Below, one piece after another: positions 10,530 to 19,891 of a stretch of 64,000 bases of DNA. The notes under the pieces are model-generated. The model was not told the origin of the DNA and did no database searches. It saw only the letters and a program-made list of their open reading frames with translations. This stretch comes from an uncultured Gemmatimonadota bacterium (lineage in GTDB: Bacteria > Gemmatimonadota > Gemmatimonadetes > Gemmatimonadales > Gemmatimonadaceae). Location of the stretch: contig CADEFN010000002.1 of NCBI GenBank assembly GCA_902826615.1, positions 551,244-615,243 on the forward strand, read 5' to 3'. Made by a program: the position numbers and the translations under genes. Position 1 is the stretch's first letter. The number at the start of each line of letters is the position of its first letter.

Positions 10530-11717
10530 CTACTTGACCGGTCGCGGATACCGCCCGAGGTATTGCAACTCGTCCGCGTCCTCGCGCGCCGCATACAACA
10601 CACGCGCGCCAAAGCCCACGAGCTGTGTCTTCTGCGGAAACTCCACCCGGAAGATCAGTACGCCATCGGGCGAGAACACATCGTAGATCGGGCGCTCCCG
10701 CCCCGCCTCGCGCAGCCGACGCACCCATATCTCCCCGTCGGGGGCAATCCGCAGCGAGCCCTGGGCGAAGGCCGGCTTGTACTCGGGCCACGAGGGCGCA
10801 TCCGTGATCGTCATGCCCGGCAGCTGCGCGCGCTGCTCCCGCGTGAGGGTGGAAGCGGCCCCGGCAACCGCACGCATCATCTCCTTCTGCATCGCTTCCT
10901 GCGCTTCGCGGTGCTTGGCCTTGTCGGCCGCAGTCACCTTCACACGGTCGTATCGCACGGGCCCTTTGCTCACCACGTCCCCGGGGCGCTCCACAAACTC
11001 CAGCCGGTAGTTCGCGCCGCGCACGACCAGCACACGTCCATCGGGCAGCAGGGCCCAGTCGTCTACAACAGGAAAGGCGGGCACCGCCACTGCCATCTTG
11101 CCCGTGCCCTTCTGCACATCGCCCGACATGCGCAGCCCTGGCGAACCGATGCGCACCGTGGTGAGCGTGTCCACCGCTTTGCGCGCGGGATCGAGCCGCA
11201 ACACGTACGACGTGTCGGAGATGCTTGGCCCCCCCGACCCCATGCTGAACTTCATTCCCTGGAAAAAGAGCCTGCCGGTGGCGTCATACCCGCGCACAAC
11301 CATGGGCCCCACCGGCATCCCACCCGAGGCCTCGCGCAGCGACACCGTCTTGCTCGCCGTCGCGCGCTGGTCGATCACCAGAAAGCGCGCGTTCATCACG
11401 TCGTAGGCGAGAGTGGTATCGCCGCGTCCGCGAACGAGTTGCGTCACGCGACGGTACTCCGTAGGACCCGACCCCTCGCGCCCGATGGGGGTAACCGACC
11501 GCAGGTCTGCACTTAACAGCCGCAGCACGTTGTCCTTGGAGTCAAGAATGACCAGGCGCCCGTCCGACAGCTCGCGCAGGTCGCCCACTCGGCTGAACGG
11601 CTCTTCAGCCTCTGCAATGCGACCGCCAAGCTCTTTCGTGGCCGGCGGCTGCGCCGCACCCATAGCGGGGACAACGCACGACATGATCACCGCAGCCACA
11701 CGGTTGCGTGTCAGCAT
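10530..11717 (-). CDS. Secreted six-bladed beta-propeller protein
   Basis: The 395-residue product starts with a signal peptide ([23 protein letters not shown]) and then shows repeated beta-propeller blades of NHL/6-bladed type (SDGRLVILDSKDNVLRLLS, LLPDGRVLVVRG, IAPDGEIWVRRL). Such proteins are abundant in Gemmatimonadota; no enzymatic function is evident. The ATG at 11717 overlaps the end of the upstream small zinc-protein gene by seven bases, so it is the third gene of an msrB operon. A longer frame upstream runs through that gene and is not used. Confidence 0.75.
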   Translation of the reverse strand: MLTRNRVAAVIMSCVVPAMGAAQPPATKELGGRIAEAEEPFSRVGDLRELSDGRLVILDSKDNVLRLLSADLRSVTPIGREGSGPTEYRRVTQLVRGRGDTTLAYDVMNARFLVIDQRATASKTVSLREASGGMPVGPMVVRGYDATGRLFFQGMKFSMGSGGPSISDTSYVLRLDPARKAVDTLTTVRIGSPGLRMSGDVQKGTGKMAVAVPAFPVVDDWALLPDGRVLVVRGANYRLEFVERPGDVVSKGPVRYDRVKVTAADKAKHREAQEAMQKEMMRAVAGAASTLTREQRAQLPGMTITDAPSWPEYKPAFAQGSLRIAPDGEIWVRRLREAGRERPIYDVFSPDGVLIFRVEFPQKTQLVGFGARVLYAAREDADELQYLGRYPRPVK

Positions 11718-11866
11718 CCGCTGCACCCGGACTTCCGTCGGTCGGGGCGACAGGCCTCGTGATACCGCTTTACCACTTCGCCGTCGCGCATGACCAGCAA
11801 CTGATCCTCCTTGTCGGCAAACACACGCTTGCAGTATGTGCATCGCTCCACCGGGGTCGCGCTCAC
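11711..11866 (-). CDS. Small Cys/His-rich (zinc-ribbon-like) protein
   Basis: This 51-residue protein has a CTYC pair early and a YHEAC motif later (C-x2-C ... H-x3-C), which suggests one bound zinc; it ends in SGCSGC. The GTG start overlaps the msrB stop as GTGA, and the end overlaps the next gene's ATG by seven bases. Both overlaps favour a real, coupled gene. Function unknown; the partner MsrB is itself a zinc enzyme. Confidence 0.6.
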   Translation of the reverse strand: MSATPVERCTYCKRVFADKEDQLLVMRDGEVVKRYHEACRPDRRKSGCSGC

Positions 11867-12270
11867 TTTGTGCCGCCACCTTCGGGTGTAAATCGCAGCG
11901 CCGCCGAGTTCATGCAATACCGCTGGCCGGTCGGCTTGGGGCCGTCGTCAAAGACGTGCCCAAGGTGTGCGTCGCACTGACTGCACAGCACCTCGGTACG
12001 ACGCATGAAGAAGGAGTTGTCACTTTCCTCCGCCACGGCGCCCGGCGCTACCGGTGCCCAGTAACTCGGCCATCCTGTCCCGGACTCGAACTTGGCATCG
12101 GAACTGAACAGAGGCTGTCCGCAGCAGACACAGCTGTAGATCCCCTTCTCATGATTGTCCCAATACTTGCCGGAGAACGCGCGCTCCGTCCCCTTCTTGC
12201 GCGTCACGCGATACTCCTCGTCACTCAGCTGCGCGCGCCACTCGGCGTCAGTCTTCTTGAGCTTGGTCAT
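11863..12270 (-). CDS. msrB: Peptide-methionine (R)-S-oxide reductase MsrB
   Basis: The enzyme repairs methionine-R-sulfoxide in proteins. All key features are present in the 135 residues: two zinc CxxC pairs (Cys47/Cys50 and Cys96/Cys99), the SGTGWPSYW substrate loop, the HLGHVF segment and catalytic Cys119 in RYCMNSAAL. No signal peptide is visible, so it should be cytoplasmic. It is first in a tight three-gene operon with a small zinc protein and a secreted propeller. Confidence 0.95.
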   Translation of the reverse strand: MTKLKKTDAEWRAQLSDEEYRVTRKKGTERAFSGKYWDNHEKGIYSCVCCGQPLFSSDAKFESGTGWPSYWAPVAPGAVAEESDNSFFMRRTEVLCSQCDAHLGHVFDDGPKPTGQRYCMNSAALRFTPEGGGTK

Positions 12271-12336
12271 CGGTATTCCCCATGGGGCCTGATCGCCCCT
12301 GAAATATGCTGTTCACACGCACCAACGCGCGCCACA

Positions 12337-15171
12337 TCAGGGCACCGCCCCCGCTGCGCCACTGCGCCTGGGATCGGCCCCCGCTCGCACCGCCCCGTTG
12401 CCAATACTGATTGCCGCCCCATAGCCCATCCGCAGCTCGCCCCTGAGCGAAATGACGTTGAAGCGATGCCCCATGGCCTGCAACTGCTTCATGACGGCCG
12501 GGGCCAGACCGTCCTCGATGTCGATGACGAACTCACGACTCCCGGCTCCGCCGCCCGGCGTAGCGCGTTGCGACGGAAGGAAGCGTGGGAGCTCGAGGGC
12601 TCGTTGTGGTGAGAGTCCGGCGTCGAGCACACCAACCAGCGTCTGATAAACCGCCGAGTTGATCCAGGTGTTCCCCGCCGCGCCTAACGTGAGTACCGCG
12701 CGACGTTCGGCGCCATCCCCCTGCAGCACGACGGTGGGTGAAAGCGTCGACCCGTGGCGCGCAAAGGGAATCCGCGCGCCATAGGCGTTGGGGTCCGTGC
12801 CGTACGACGTCAGCTTGTCGTTGTACAGAAAACCAAGACCGGGCGTGACATAGAAGTTCCCGCCCCAGGTGCCAAGTGTTTGCGTGACCGCCACGACATT
12901 TCCGTCGGCATCGGCGACAACAAATGATGTCGTTCCCTGTGCCCGGCACTCGGCCATACGCGCATGGTCCTGCACGTTGCAGGGCTCCGTACCCGAAACA
13001 GGTTCCCAGGGCGCCGAGTCTTCGGCTTCCCGCGCTCCAGTGGGGGAAGGTGCGGATGAGCCCGCGCAGGTGAGTGTGTCACCACGAAAGAGTGTGGTGG
13101 CCAGGGCACGCGTAGCGTCGTAGCAGCGCCACCGAGTGCGCGCCGTGTCCTTGCTGGTGAAGGGCGACACATCGACGGGCCACAGCGAGGGATCGGCAAT
13201 ACGGTTCCGCGACGACGGCACCAACTGCCACGCCGTGATCATCGCATGGAGTGATGCGGCATCGTCAGAGTGCACCTTCACGGCGGGCACGTTCTCGAGA
13301 GCGTTGAGCTGTGCCGCCAGCGTGACTCCGCCACTCGCGGGGGGCGCACTGCCAAACACCTGATAGCCGCGATACGTGGTGCTCACCGGCTCACGATCCG
13401 CGGCAAAGTACCGGGACAGATCGGTGAGACGAATGGCGTTGCCCTTGCCGCGGAGATCGTTCACCAGGCGTGTGGCCACTTCGCCCCGATAGAAACCGTC
13501 GGCGCCACGCAAGGCCACCTGTTCCAGTGTCCACGCCAGATCGGGGTTCCTGATGGTGTCGCCGGCAACAAGGGGTTTGCCATTGCGCCAGAAGAGGGCA
13601 CGACTCGAGGGGTATTTCGCAAACCGGTCACGCTCGAGCCAGAGGGTGGTGGCAAGACCATCGCTCACCACGTACCCATCACGCGCCGCCTTGATGGCCG
13701 GGGCCAGCAAGTCCGCCCAGGGAATTTTTCCCGAGCCATGCCGCTTCCAGGCCGCGTGCATCGCGGCCACCGTTCCCGGCACCATCGCCAGCATCGGGCC
13801 ATCGGAAGGATACCGGCCATCTACCTGCAGCGACGCGTTGGAGAGCCCGGCTTCCTCCGGTACACGCGCCATGAACTCCAGGAGTCGGGGCTGCGTCATG
13901 CCCCGCTGGAACACGAGCATTTCGCCGTAGCCGCCCATCCCGCTCGCATCAGGCTCCACGACCCCGAGCGCGAACGAGACCGCCACCGCCGCGTCCACCA
14001 CATTGCCGCCACGACGCAGCATTTCGACACCGGCCTCGGTGGACACCGGGTGCGCACTCGACACCGCCGCACGTCCGAGCGCTTCCTCGCGCAATGACGG
14101 GCGTTTGCTGATGGCCTCGTGCATGACCTGCTCGAGCGCCTCATCACTCGTGGCGGCAATCGCCCGCCCGCGCAGGCCACTCACGACGCTCTTCCACTCG
14201 GCGGCACGTGAGGCAAACTCAGGAGAGGCGAAGTAGGTGGCACGCATGCGTTCCGCAAACCGATCGAACGCCTGGGTGTTGCGTGCAGGCCGGTCACCGG
14301 CAATGGCCGTGGTCATGACCGCCGGCACCGCCGGGAGAGCGGGTGCATCGATGGTGAGAAGCCGGTCCGCGCCGCGAAAGGACTCACTCGCGCGCCGATC
14401 GCCAACTCGATCGGGATCGCCATTGTAACCAGGTTCCGTGTCGTCGCGCTCAGCCACCACGATGGAGCGGCCGTCGGGTGACCAGGCGAGATCGCCGCGC
14501 GCGGACGTGACAAAGTTCACGTACCGTCCGTCGAGGGGCGTCACGTAGATGCCTCGCGGTGCCGCACTGCTCAATGCCAAACGATCACCAGCAGGCGACC
14601 ACGCCAGCTCCTCGGCATTCCGCTCCGCCGTGACGACCGAATCGGCAGTCGTACCCAGTGCTCGTACCCGCACGCGGCGCCCGCCCTCAAACTGCTGCAC
14701 ATACGCCACCCGCTCACCCCCCGGCGCCGCGACGGGGCCCCGCTCGGCGGTGGTACCCGTGGTCACACGCTTTTCTTCACCAGAGGCCAGTCGCTGCCAC
14801 AGCCGTGCCTCGTTGAGCCGCCCGCGCACAAACACAATGGTGCCGCTTGCTACGACCGTGGGTTCGAGATCGGGGAGGGGGTCCGTGGTCAGACGTTCGG
14901 GGGCGCCACCCGAGAGTTGCACGCGCCACAGGTCGTCCTGTCCGGACCGGTTTGATGCAAATACCAGCGCACGTCCGTCCGGCGTAAATGCCGGCTGCCG
15001 ATCCCACTCCGGACCACTGGTGATGCGGCGCCATGTGGAACCCGAGCGCATCCAGAGGTCGCCGTCAATCGAGGCCGCCAGGCGTCCATCTTTGGCGAAA
15101 GCGACATCGCGAACCGGTGGGGACTGCGCGGCAAGCGAAAGGGGGAGTGCGAAGAGCAGGAGATGGCGCAT
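12337..15171 (-). CDS. TolB propeller / tricorn C1-like / gamma-glutamyltransferase fusion
   Basis: The 944-residue secreted protein (signal peptide MRHLLLFALPLSLAAQS) has three parts. Residues 20-290 form TolB/PD40 propeller blades (PAFTPDGRALVFASNR, LAWSPDGRSIVV). Residues about 296-360 (FDRFAERMRATYF ... ALEQVMHEAISKRPS) resemble the helical C1 domain of tricorn-type proteases. Residues 365-944 form a full gamma-glutamyltransferase with NVVDAAVAVSFALGVVEP, GMGGYGE and nucleophile candidate Thr747 in GTTSFVVADADGN, where E. coli has TTH. GGTs mature by autocleavage before that Thr. The likely role is periplasmic or extracellular cleavage of gamma-glutamyl compounds or peptides. A segment before the Thr is unusually long and Cys-containing. 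It is divergent from the cupin gene. Confidence 0.85.
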   Translation of the reverse strand: MRHLLLFALPLSLAAQSPPVRDVAFAKDGRLAASIDGDLWMRSGSTWRRITSGPEWDRQPAFTPDGRALVFASNRSGQDDLWRVQLSGGAPERLTTDPLPDLEPTVVASGTIVFVRGRLNEARLWQRLASGEEKRVTTGTTAERGPVAAPGGERVAYVQQFEGGRRVRVRALGTTADSVVTAERNAEELAWSPAGDRLALSSAAPRGIYVTPLDGRYVNFVTSARGDLAWSPDGRSIVVAERDDTEPGYNGDPDRVGDRRASESFRGADRLLTIDAPALPAVPAVMTTAIAGDRPARNTQAFDRFAERMRATYFASPEFASRAAEWKSVVSGLRGRAIAATSDEALEQVMHEAISKRPSLREEALGRAAVSSAHPVSTEAGVEMLRRGGNVVDAAVAVSFALGVVEPDASGMGGYGEMLVFQRGMTQPRLLEFMARVPEEAGLSNASLQVDGRYPSDGPMLAMVPGTVAAMHAAWKRHGSGKIPWADLLAPAIKAARDGYVVSDGLATTLWLERDRFAKYPSSRALFWRNGKPLVAGDTIRNPDLAWTLEQVALRGADGFYRGEVATRLVNDLRGKGNAIRLTDLSRYFAADREPVSTTYRGYQVFGSAPPASGGVTLAAQLNALENVPAVKVHSDDAASLHAMITAWQLVPSSRNRIADPSLWPVDVSPFTSKDTARTRWRCYDATRALATTLFRGDTLTCAGSSAPSPTGAREAEDSAPWEPVSGTEPCNVQDHARMAECRAQGTTSFVVADADGNVVAVTQTLGTWGGNFYVTPGLGFLYNDKLTSYGTDPNAYGARIPFARHGSTLSPTVVLQGDGAERRAVLTLGAAGNTWINSAVYQTLVGVLDAGLSPQRALELPRFLPSQRATPGGGAGSREFVIDIEDGLAPAVMKQLQAMGHRFNVISLRGELRMGYGAAISIGNGAVRAGADPRRSGAAGAVP

Positions 15172-15247
15172 GTGGAGAGAACGAGGGCTCGGGTATGGCG
15201 CTGACGGGGCGGCGCTCGCATTCTACCCTCGGTTCTCACCCCTGCAT

Positions 15248-15706
15248 ATGACCGACATCGATCTCAAGCAGTTTGTGGAAGGCGGCGACGGCATTCACGT
15301 CATCCGGGGGAGCGAGGATATCCGCGGCTGGAACGGCATTCGGTACGCCGCCGGGCTCTCCGGCAAAAACGTGCCCGCCCGGCAGCTGTCCATGAACGTC
15401 GCCCGCATCCCCCCCGGCGCCGTGGCCTTTGCCCACGTTCACGTCGACTTCGAGGTGATGCTGTACATCCTCAAGGGGCGCGTGCGGCACGAATACGGCG
15501 ACCTCCTCAAGCAGTCCGTCGAAAATCAGGCGGGCGACTTCATCTACATCGAGCCGGGTATTCCGCACGAAGTTTTCAACATGAGCGACACCGAAGAGGT
15601 CATGGCGGTTGTCGCGCGGTCGGACGCCACGGAATGGGCCCACATCGTGGAGTACGACCGCGCGACTGGCGCGTTAGGCGAGGTGCTCGAACGCCGCAAC
15701 GGCTGA
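15248..15706 (+). CDS. Cupin-domain protein
   Basis: This 152-residue single-domain cupin carries both metal-binding motifs: HVHVDFEVMLYILKG (two His and a Glu) and GDFIYIEPGIPHEVFN (His). It probably binds a divalent metal, but substrate and role are unknown. The ATG at 15248 was chosen because upstream sequence overlaps the divergent GGT gene. It converges on the M19 gene, with 13 bp between. Confidence 0.8.
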   Translation: MTDIDLKQFVEGGDGIHVIRGSEDIRGWNGIRYAAGLSGKNVPARQLSMNVARIPPGAVAFAHVHVDFEVMLYILKGRVRHEYGDLLKQSVENQAGDFIYIEPGIPHEVFNMSDTEEVMAVVARSDATEWAHIVEYDRATGALGEVLERRNG

Positions 15707-15719
15707 CCCGCCCCTGCGG

Positions 15720-16883
15720 TTACACCCAGATCTGCGCGAAGACGCGCGCGAAGTTGCCGCCGAGGATGCCGATGATCTGGGCATCGGAGTACTTGCGGCG
15801 GATCAACCCCTCGGTGACATCAAACATCCGCTTCGGGTGGTCAATGCCTTCGATGTCGATCTTGTCGCGGAAGCCGTAGCTCCCTTTGTAACTCGCCTTG
15901 AGGGCGTCGTACTCCGCCTTCGGCATGTCGTCGTAGCCGTCGAGATCGATGTCGCTGCCAATCCCGACATGTTCGACCCCAATCATCTTGGCGACGTAGT
16001 CGATGTGATTGAGAAAGTCCTCGACCGTCGTCGGCTCACTGTTCTTCACAAACATGCGAACACCGGTGACGCCAAATACACTGCCCGCCTTGCCCACGGC
16101 GCGGATCACCTCGTCTGGTTTGCAGCGCGGGTGACCACCGGCAAGGGCGCGCACATTCGAGTGCGTCACCAGCGCCGGCTTCTTTGACAACTCGAAGGCG
16201 TCGAGCGTGGTGCGGTCGCCGCAGTGCGAGGTATCGACCGCCATCCCCACCTTGTTCATGCGTTCGATGAGCTGCACGCCGAGGTCAGACACCCCGCCAT
16301 CGATGCGATCGGTCGAGCCGCTCGCCACCCAGTTCTGCGAGTTGTAGGTGAGCTGACACACCCGCTGACCGTAGGAGTAGAACTCATCCACGGTGGAAAA
16401 GAAGTCGCGCGGGTTGTAGCCCGGTCGCACGAAATGATCGGAGTTCTGCGATCCCAGCAGAACGCCCACCTTGCCCGACGCTTTCACGGCCTTGAGATCG
16501 GCCGCACTGTCGATGCGCATGAAGACATCGCTGCGGGCCGCGATGAACGCGTTGTGCCGCATGAAGTACTTCAGTCCATCCACGTAGGCATCGGGCCCGC
16601 CCCAGCCCACCGCCGCGTGAAACACATTGATGCCTGACGAGCGAAAGCGCTCGGCCTCACTCGCGGGAAACGAGTCGGGGTCGCGGAACCAGGGATTCCC
16701 CTTCGACCCGCTGATGGCCAGAGGACTCAGCATATCGATCACCAGCGCCTGCTTCATGAGGTCGATGCAGCGTGTGCTGTACTGCTGGCCGCTGGCATCG
16801 GGAAGGGTGAAGCGCCCCCTGTTGAAGAACGGAATGGCGAAGGCGGCAGCCGTGGCTTTGAGCGCAGTGCGTCGTGAGGTCAT
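15720..16883 (-). CDS. M19 membrane-dipeptidase family protein with altered metal site
   Basis: A Tat-type N-terminus (TSRRTALKATAAAFAIPFF) suggests export. The fold of renal dipeptidase is recognisable from DTSHCG, THSNVRAL and GSDIDLDG, which supply the later metal ligands. The first HxD motif, however, is replaced (VIDMLSP, where HxD would follow VID) and the bridging Glu segment reads LLGSQNSDHF with no Glu. Family members with intact sites cleave dipeptides; this 387-residue protein may have one metal or a different activity. It lies in a run of peptidase genes. Confidence 0.75.
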   Translation of the reverse strand: MTSRRTALKATAAAFAIPFFNRGRFTLPDASGQQYSTRCIDLMKQALVIDMLSPLAISGSKGNPWFRDPDSFPASEAERFRSSGINVFHAAVGWGGPDAYVDGLKYFMRHNAFIAARSDVFMRIDSAADLKAVKASGKVGVLLGSQNSDHFVRPGYNPRDFFSTVDEFYSYGQRVCQLTYNSQNWVASGSTDRIDGGVSDLGVQLIERMNKVGMAVDTSHCGDRTTLDAFELSKKPALVTHSNVRALAGGHPRCKPDEVIRAVGKAGSVFGVTGVRMFVKNSEPTTVEDFLNHIDYVAKMIGVEHVGIGSDIDLDGYDDMPKAEYDALKASYKGSYGFRDKIDIEGIDHPKRMFDVTEGLIRRKYSDAQIIGILGGNFARVFAQIWV

Positions 16884-17021
16884 GAGGGCGAGCCGGCGTT
16901 GTTGGATGCGGTGGAGTACAAAGAGGGACGAAGGGGCAACTCGCGCACACGGACCCCAGTGAGCGTGAACAGAACTGGCGTCGAAGGTGGCACGTGGTCA
17001 CGGCGGCAGCAAGGCGCTCCG

Positions 17022-18527
17022 TCAGCGCGATGCGCCGCGACGACCGGGTGTCATGATGCGCTCGATCTCCGCGACCGTCTTTGGTATGCCCGCCGAGAGG
17101 TTTTCGTGTCCCGTCGCCGTCACCGCAATCATGTCTTCGATCATGATCGCGATGTTTTTCTCAGGGATGTAAATCTTGGGCTCGATGGTAAACACCATGC
17201 CGGGTTCCAGCGGGCGAGAGTAGTCGCGCGAATCCTGGACCTCGAGGCCGATGTGGTGCCCGAGGTCGCGGACACCGCGCCCAAAGGAGTTGTAGCGCAC
17301 TATGCCCGCATCGCGTGTGAGATAGTGAGTCGGCGATGGCATGATCCCCCACACACGATCGACGCCCATGGTCTTCACGTCTTCGTATTTGTCGAGGCCG
17401 TGTTTCTGGAAAACACGGGCCGCCGCCTTGATCACATCCACCATCATCACACCGGGCCTCACCGCGGCAATGGCCGCTTCCTGCGCCTCGAGAACGATGT
17501 TGTAGTACTTCTTCTGCTCAGCGCTGAAGCGGCCCGAGACGGGCCAGGTGCGGCAGAGATCCGCGGTGTACGTCATGTACTCAGCGGCTCCGTAGTCCAC
17601 AAAGACCAGGTCGCCCGCCTTCATCACCCGATCGACGGCGTTGTAGTTCTCGCGAAGCAGGGTAAAAAATGTCAGCGCATTTTCGCCTGACGAGACAATC
17701 GGGGGAAAAGCCGCGCGGGGTGAGCCCTCCTTTTTCCAGTGATACTCCATCACTCCCGCGAGTTCGCGGTCATTCATCCCCGGACGCAACGCTCGCATCC
17801 CGGCCACCATCCCCTTGCCGGAAATTTGCGCTGCCTGCCGCAGGGCATCGATCTCGTAGCGATCCTTCACCAGGCGCATACGCTCCACGATCGGCGTGAG
17901 GTCGCGGAAGGTGGCGTTAGGCAGCAGCGGCGTGAGAGTGCCGCGGAACTGCTGACGAAAATCCCCCGGTGCGCTTAGGCCCGGCGGAGCGAAGAGAGAA
18001 TCGCCGAACGGCACCACGACACTTCGCGGCGATGCCGCGCGCAGGCGTGAAGCGAGCGCAGTGAGCGGGAGTGCGGCGTCGACAGAGAGCAGCCCTGCCG
18101 TACGCGTGCCCGGTGCCAATCGCCGGCGAGGGCGATTCCACACGGCGCCACGAAAGGCGGGTTCGTCCATGGGAAACTGGCCGCCAGCGAACTGCAGGGA
18201 GTCGGGGAGAAAGATCAGCGTTTCGTGCCCACCCCCGCTTCGCGGCAACATGGCCAGCACGGCATACGGAGACTCGGCGCCCGTGAGATACCAGAAGTCG
18301 GGATCCTGCTTGACCGCCACGTCGCCCGGATTGATCAGGTAGGCACCCGCTATCACAATCGCGCTCCCAGCCAGTTCCGCCGAGAGCCGTGCGCGCCGCT
18401 CCGCGTACACACGGGTAGGAAAGGCCACGTCGCTTTGTGCCGGCCCCACCGCCGGCGCCAACGAAATCAGCAGCGCGAGGCAACAACGTCGCGCCGCCCA
18501 CTGCGTCATCAGGCTCCCACTCGGCAT
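17022..18527 (-). CDS. Secreted Xaa-Pro aminopeptidase (M24B)
   Basis: The enzyme removes N-terminal residues before proline. It has a hydrophobic signal region (CCLALLISLAPAVGPAQS), an N-terminal creatinase-like domain and the pita-bread catalytic domain with metal ligands in VDYGAAEYMTYTADLCRTWP (Asp, Asp), LGHHIGLEVQD (His), FTIEPKIY (Glu) and MIEDMIAVT (Glu). The ATG at 18527 (501 residues) is preceded closely by AGGAGG; an ATG at 18509 is the alternative. The frame upstream of 18527 is a shadow of the divergent genes. Confidence 0.88.
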   Translation of the reverse strand: MPSGSLMTQWAARRCCLALLISLAPAVGPAQSDVAFPTRVYAERRARLSAELAGSAIVIAGAYLINPGDVAVKQDPDFWYLTGAESPYAVLAMLPRSGGGHETLIFLPDSLQFAGGQFPMDEPAFRGAVWNRPRRRLAPGTRTAGLLSVDAALPLTALASRLRAASPRSVVVPFGDSLFAPPGLSAPGDFRQQFRGTLTPLLPNATFRDLTPIVERMRLVKDRYEIDALRQAAQISGKGMVAGMRALRPGMNDRELAGVMEYHWKKEGSPRAAFPPIVSSGENALTFFTLLRENYNAVDRVMKAGDLVFVDYGAAEYMTYTADLCRTWPVSGRFSAEQKKYYNIVLEAQEAAIAAVRPGVMMVDVIKAAARVFQKHGLDKYEDVKTMGVDRVWGIMPSPTHYLTRDAGIVRYNSFGRGVRDLGHHIGLEVQDSRDYSRPLEPGMVFTIEPKIYIPEKNIAIMIEDMIAVTATGHENLSAGIPKTVAEIERIMTPGRRGASR

Positions 18528-18617
18528 ATTCCTCCTGTGATCGATCCGGCCACCCCCAGGACTTCCCTCCTCTCTCGCTCCGCAAAGTTGCGTGCTGCTC
18601 GCCTCGCGGCCAGATGC

Positions 18618-19037
18618 ATGGTGGTGTTGAGCATGATGGGGAGCATGTCGGTGCCGCTTGTCGCGCAGCAGAACGTGTCGGTGACCGAACCTCGACCCGG
18701 GACAACTACGCGTCGCGCGCTTCTCGACGCCATGCGTCGCAAACTCAAGGCACGGGTGACCTTCAAAGTCGCCCACATGGCCGTGGCCGGGAACATCGCC
18801 TTTGTGCGTGCCGGAGAGATTGTACAGGATGGCACGCAGTGGCAGGAAACCGATCTCTTCGTGGAAGCGCTGCTCGAACGCCCCACGGCGCGCGGACGAT
18901 GGCGCGTGGTCGAGTTCTGGAACCTGCAATCGGACCCGCAAGAGTCTCATGCGCCTTTTGTGCAACGTGTTCGGGAGGCGCTGCACAGCAGGTCACGCCC
19001 GCTGACACTGCTCCCCGAGGACCTGCGCGCGCCGTGA
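18618..19037 (+). CDS. Small secreted protein of unknown function
   Basis: The 139-residue product begins with a signal-peptide-like stretch (MVVLSMMGSMSVPLVAQQ) and then a mixed alpha/beta region (VTFKVAHMAVAGNIAFVRAGEI ... RWRVVEFWNLQSD) whose family I cannot name. A GTG at 18537 is an alternative start. Its stop overlaps the GTG start of the acyltransferase gene by four bases (GTGA), so the two are probably co-translated. Confidence 0.6.
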   Translation: MVVLSMMGSMSVPLVAQQNVSVTEPRPGTTTRRALLDAMRRKLKARVTFKVAHMAVAGNIAFVRAGEIVQDGTQWQETDLFVEALLERPTARGRWRVVEFWNLQSDPQESHAPFVQRVREALHSRSRPLTLLPEDLRAP

Positions 19038-19891
19038 GCCGTTCCCTGGTGGATGCACCGCTGCCAGACGAGGTTCGCGAGATCCTGACACCCTGGGAGC
19101 GCGCCAACCTCGAGATCGCGCTCCGGATGAACCGCGAGCCGGCCAAGGCGTTCTGGACACAGGTGCAGCGCGTATTTGGCGCCGCCTTCGTGAGGCTGCT
19201 CACCCGCAACGTGGTGCGCGACTACGGGTTCGAGCATCTCCGCGAGGCCTACCAGCGCGGTTCGGTGCTGCTGGTCGCCAACCACCGCACACACTTCGAC
19301 ATGTTCGTGGTGTCGTCACTGATTCACCGGCGGCTCCCCGGTCGCAAGCGGCTCTATTTCCCCGTGATCGGCCAGTACTACTATCAGTCGTTTGGGGGAA
19401 TGGCGCTCAACCAGCTGCTGGCCTGGTGGTCGATGTTTCCGCCGTTGTTTGCTCTTCCAACGCACGCAGTGGTCGACCGCTATTCGCTGGACGTCTTGTC
19501 AGAGCTGTGTGCGCGCGGGCCGGGCACGATTCTCGGAATTCATCCCGAGGGGGGACGCAACCTCAATCCCGATCCCTGGTCGTTCATGCGATGTCAGCCG
19601 GGCACCGGGAAGATCATTCATACCGCGCGCCCCACCGTCCTTCCGGTGTTCATTACCGGGTTGCACCCGCACCTCCCAAGCCAGGTCAAGCGCAACTGGA
19701 CCGGTGGCGAGTCCGCGCGGATACGGATCGGCCCTCCCGTTGACCTGCGCGAGCATTTTGCCCTTCCCGGCAAGGGCAGTACCTACAAGCGAATTGTCGA
19801 CGATGTGATGGGACGCGTGCGCGATCTGGCCGAGGAGGATCGCGCCGAGTTCGGCGACACACCGCAGGACGTCCCCGACCGCTCCGGTTAG
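19034..19891 (+). CDS. PlsC-like glycerophospholipid acyltransferase
   Basis: The 285-residue protein carries the acyltransferase motifs NHRTHFD (HX4D), IHPEGGRN (in place of FPEGTRS) and TVLPVFITG. It probably transfers an acyl chain to lysophosphatidic acid or a related lipid at the inner membrane. The N-terminus lacks an obvious transmembrane helix. The GTG start is set by overlap with the upstream secreted-protein gene. It converges with the cytochrome gene, overlapping it by four bases. Confidence 0.82.
   Translation: MSRSLVDAPLPDEVREILTPWERANLEIALRMNREPAKAFWTQVQRVFGAAFVRLLTRNVVRDYGFEHLREAYQRGSVLLVANHRTHFDMFVVSSLIHRRLPGRKRLYFPVIGQYYYQSFGGMALNQLLAWWSMFPPLFALPTHAVVDRYSLDVLSELCARGPGTILGIHPEGGRNLNPDPWSFMRCQPGTGKIIHTARPTVLPVFITGLHPHLPSQVKRNWTGGESARIRIGPPVDLREHFALPGKGSTYKRIVDDVMGRVRDLAEEDRAEFGDTPQDVPDRSG

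Noticed and set aside
13270..14097. Plus-strand open frame inside the GGT fusion gene
   Set aside because: Composition is His/Arg-rich and no family is recognisable; the minus strand has full GGT motifs.
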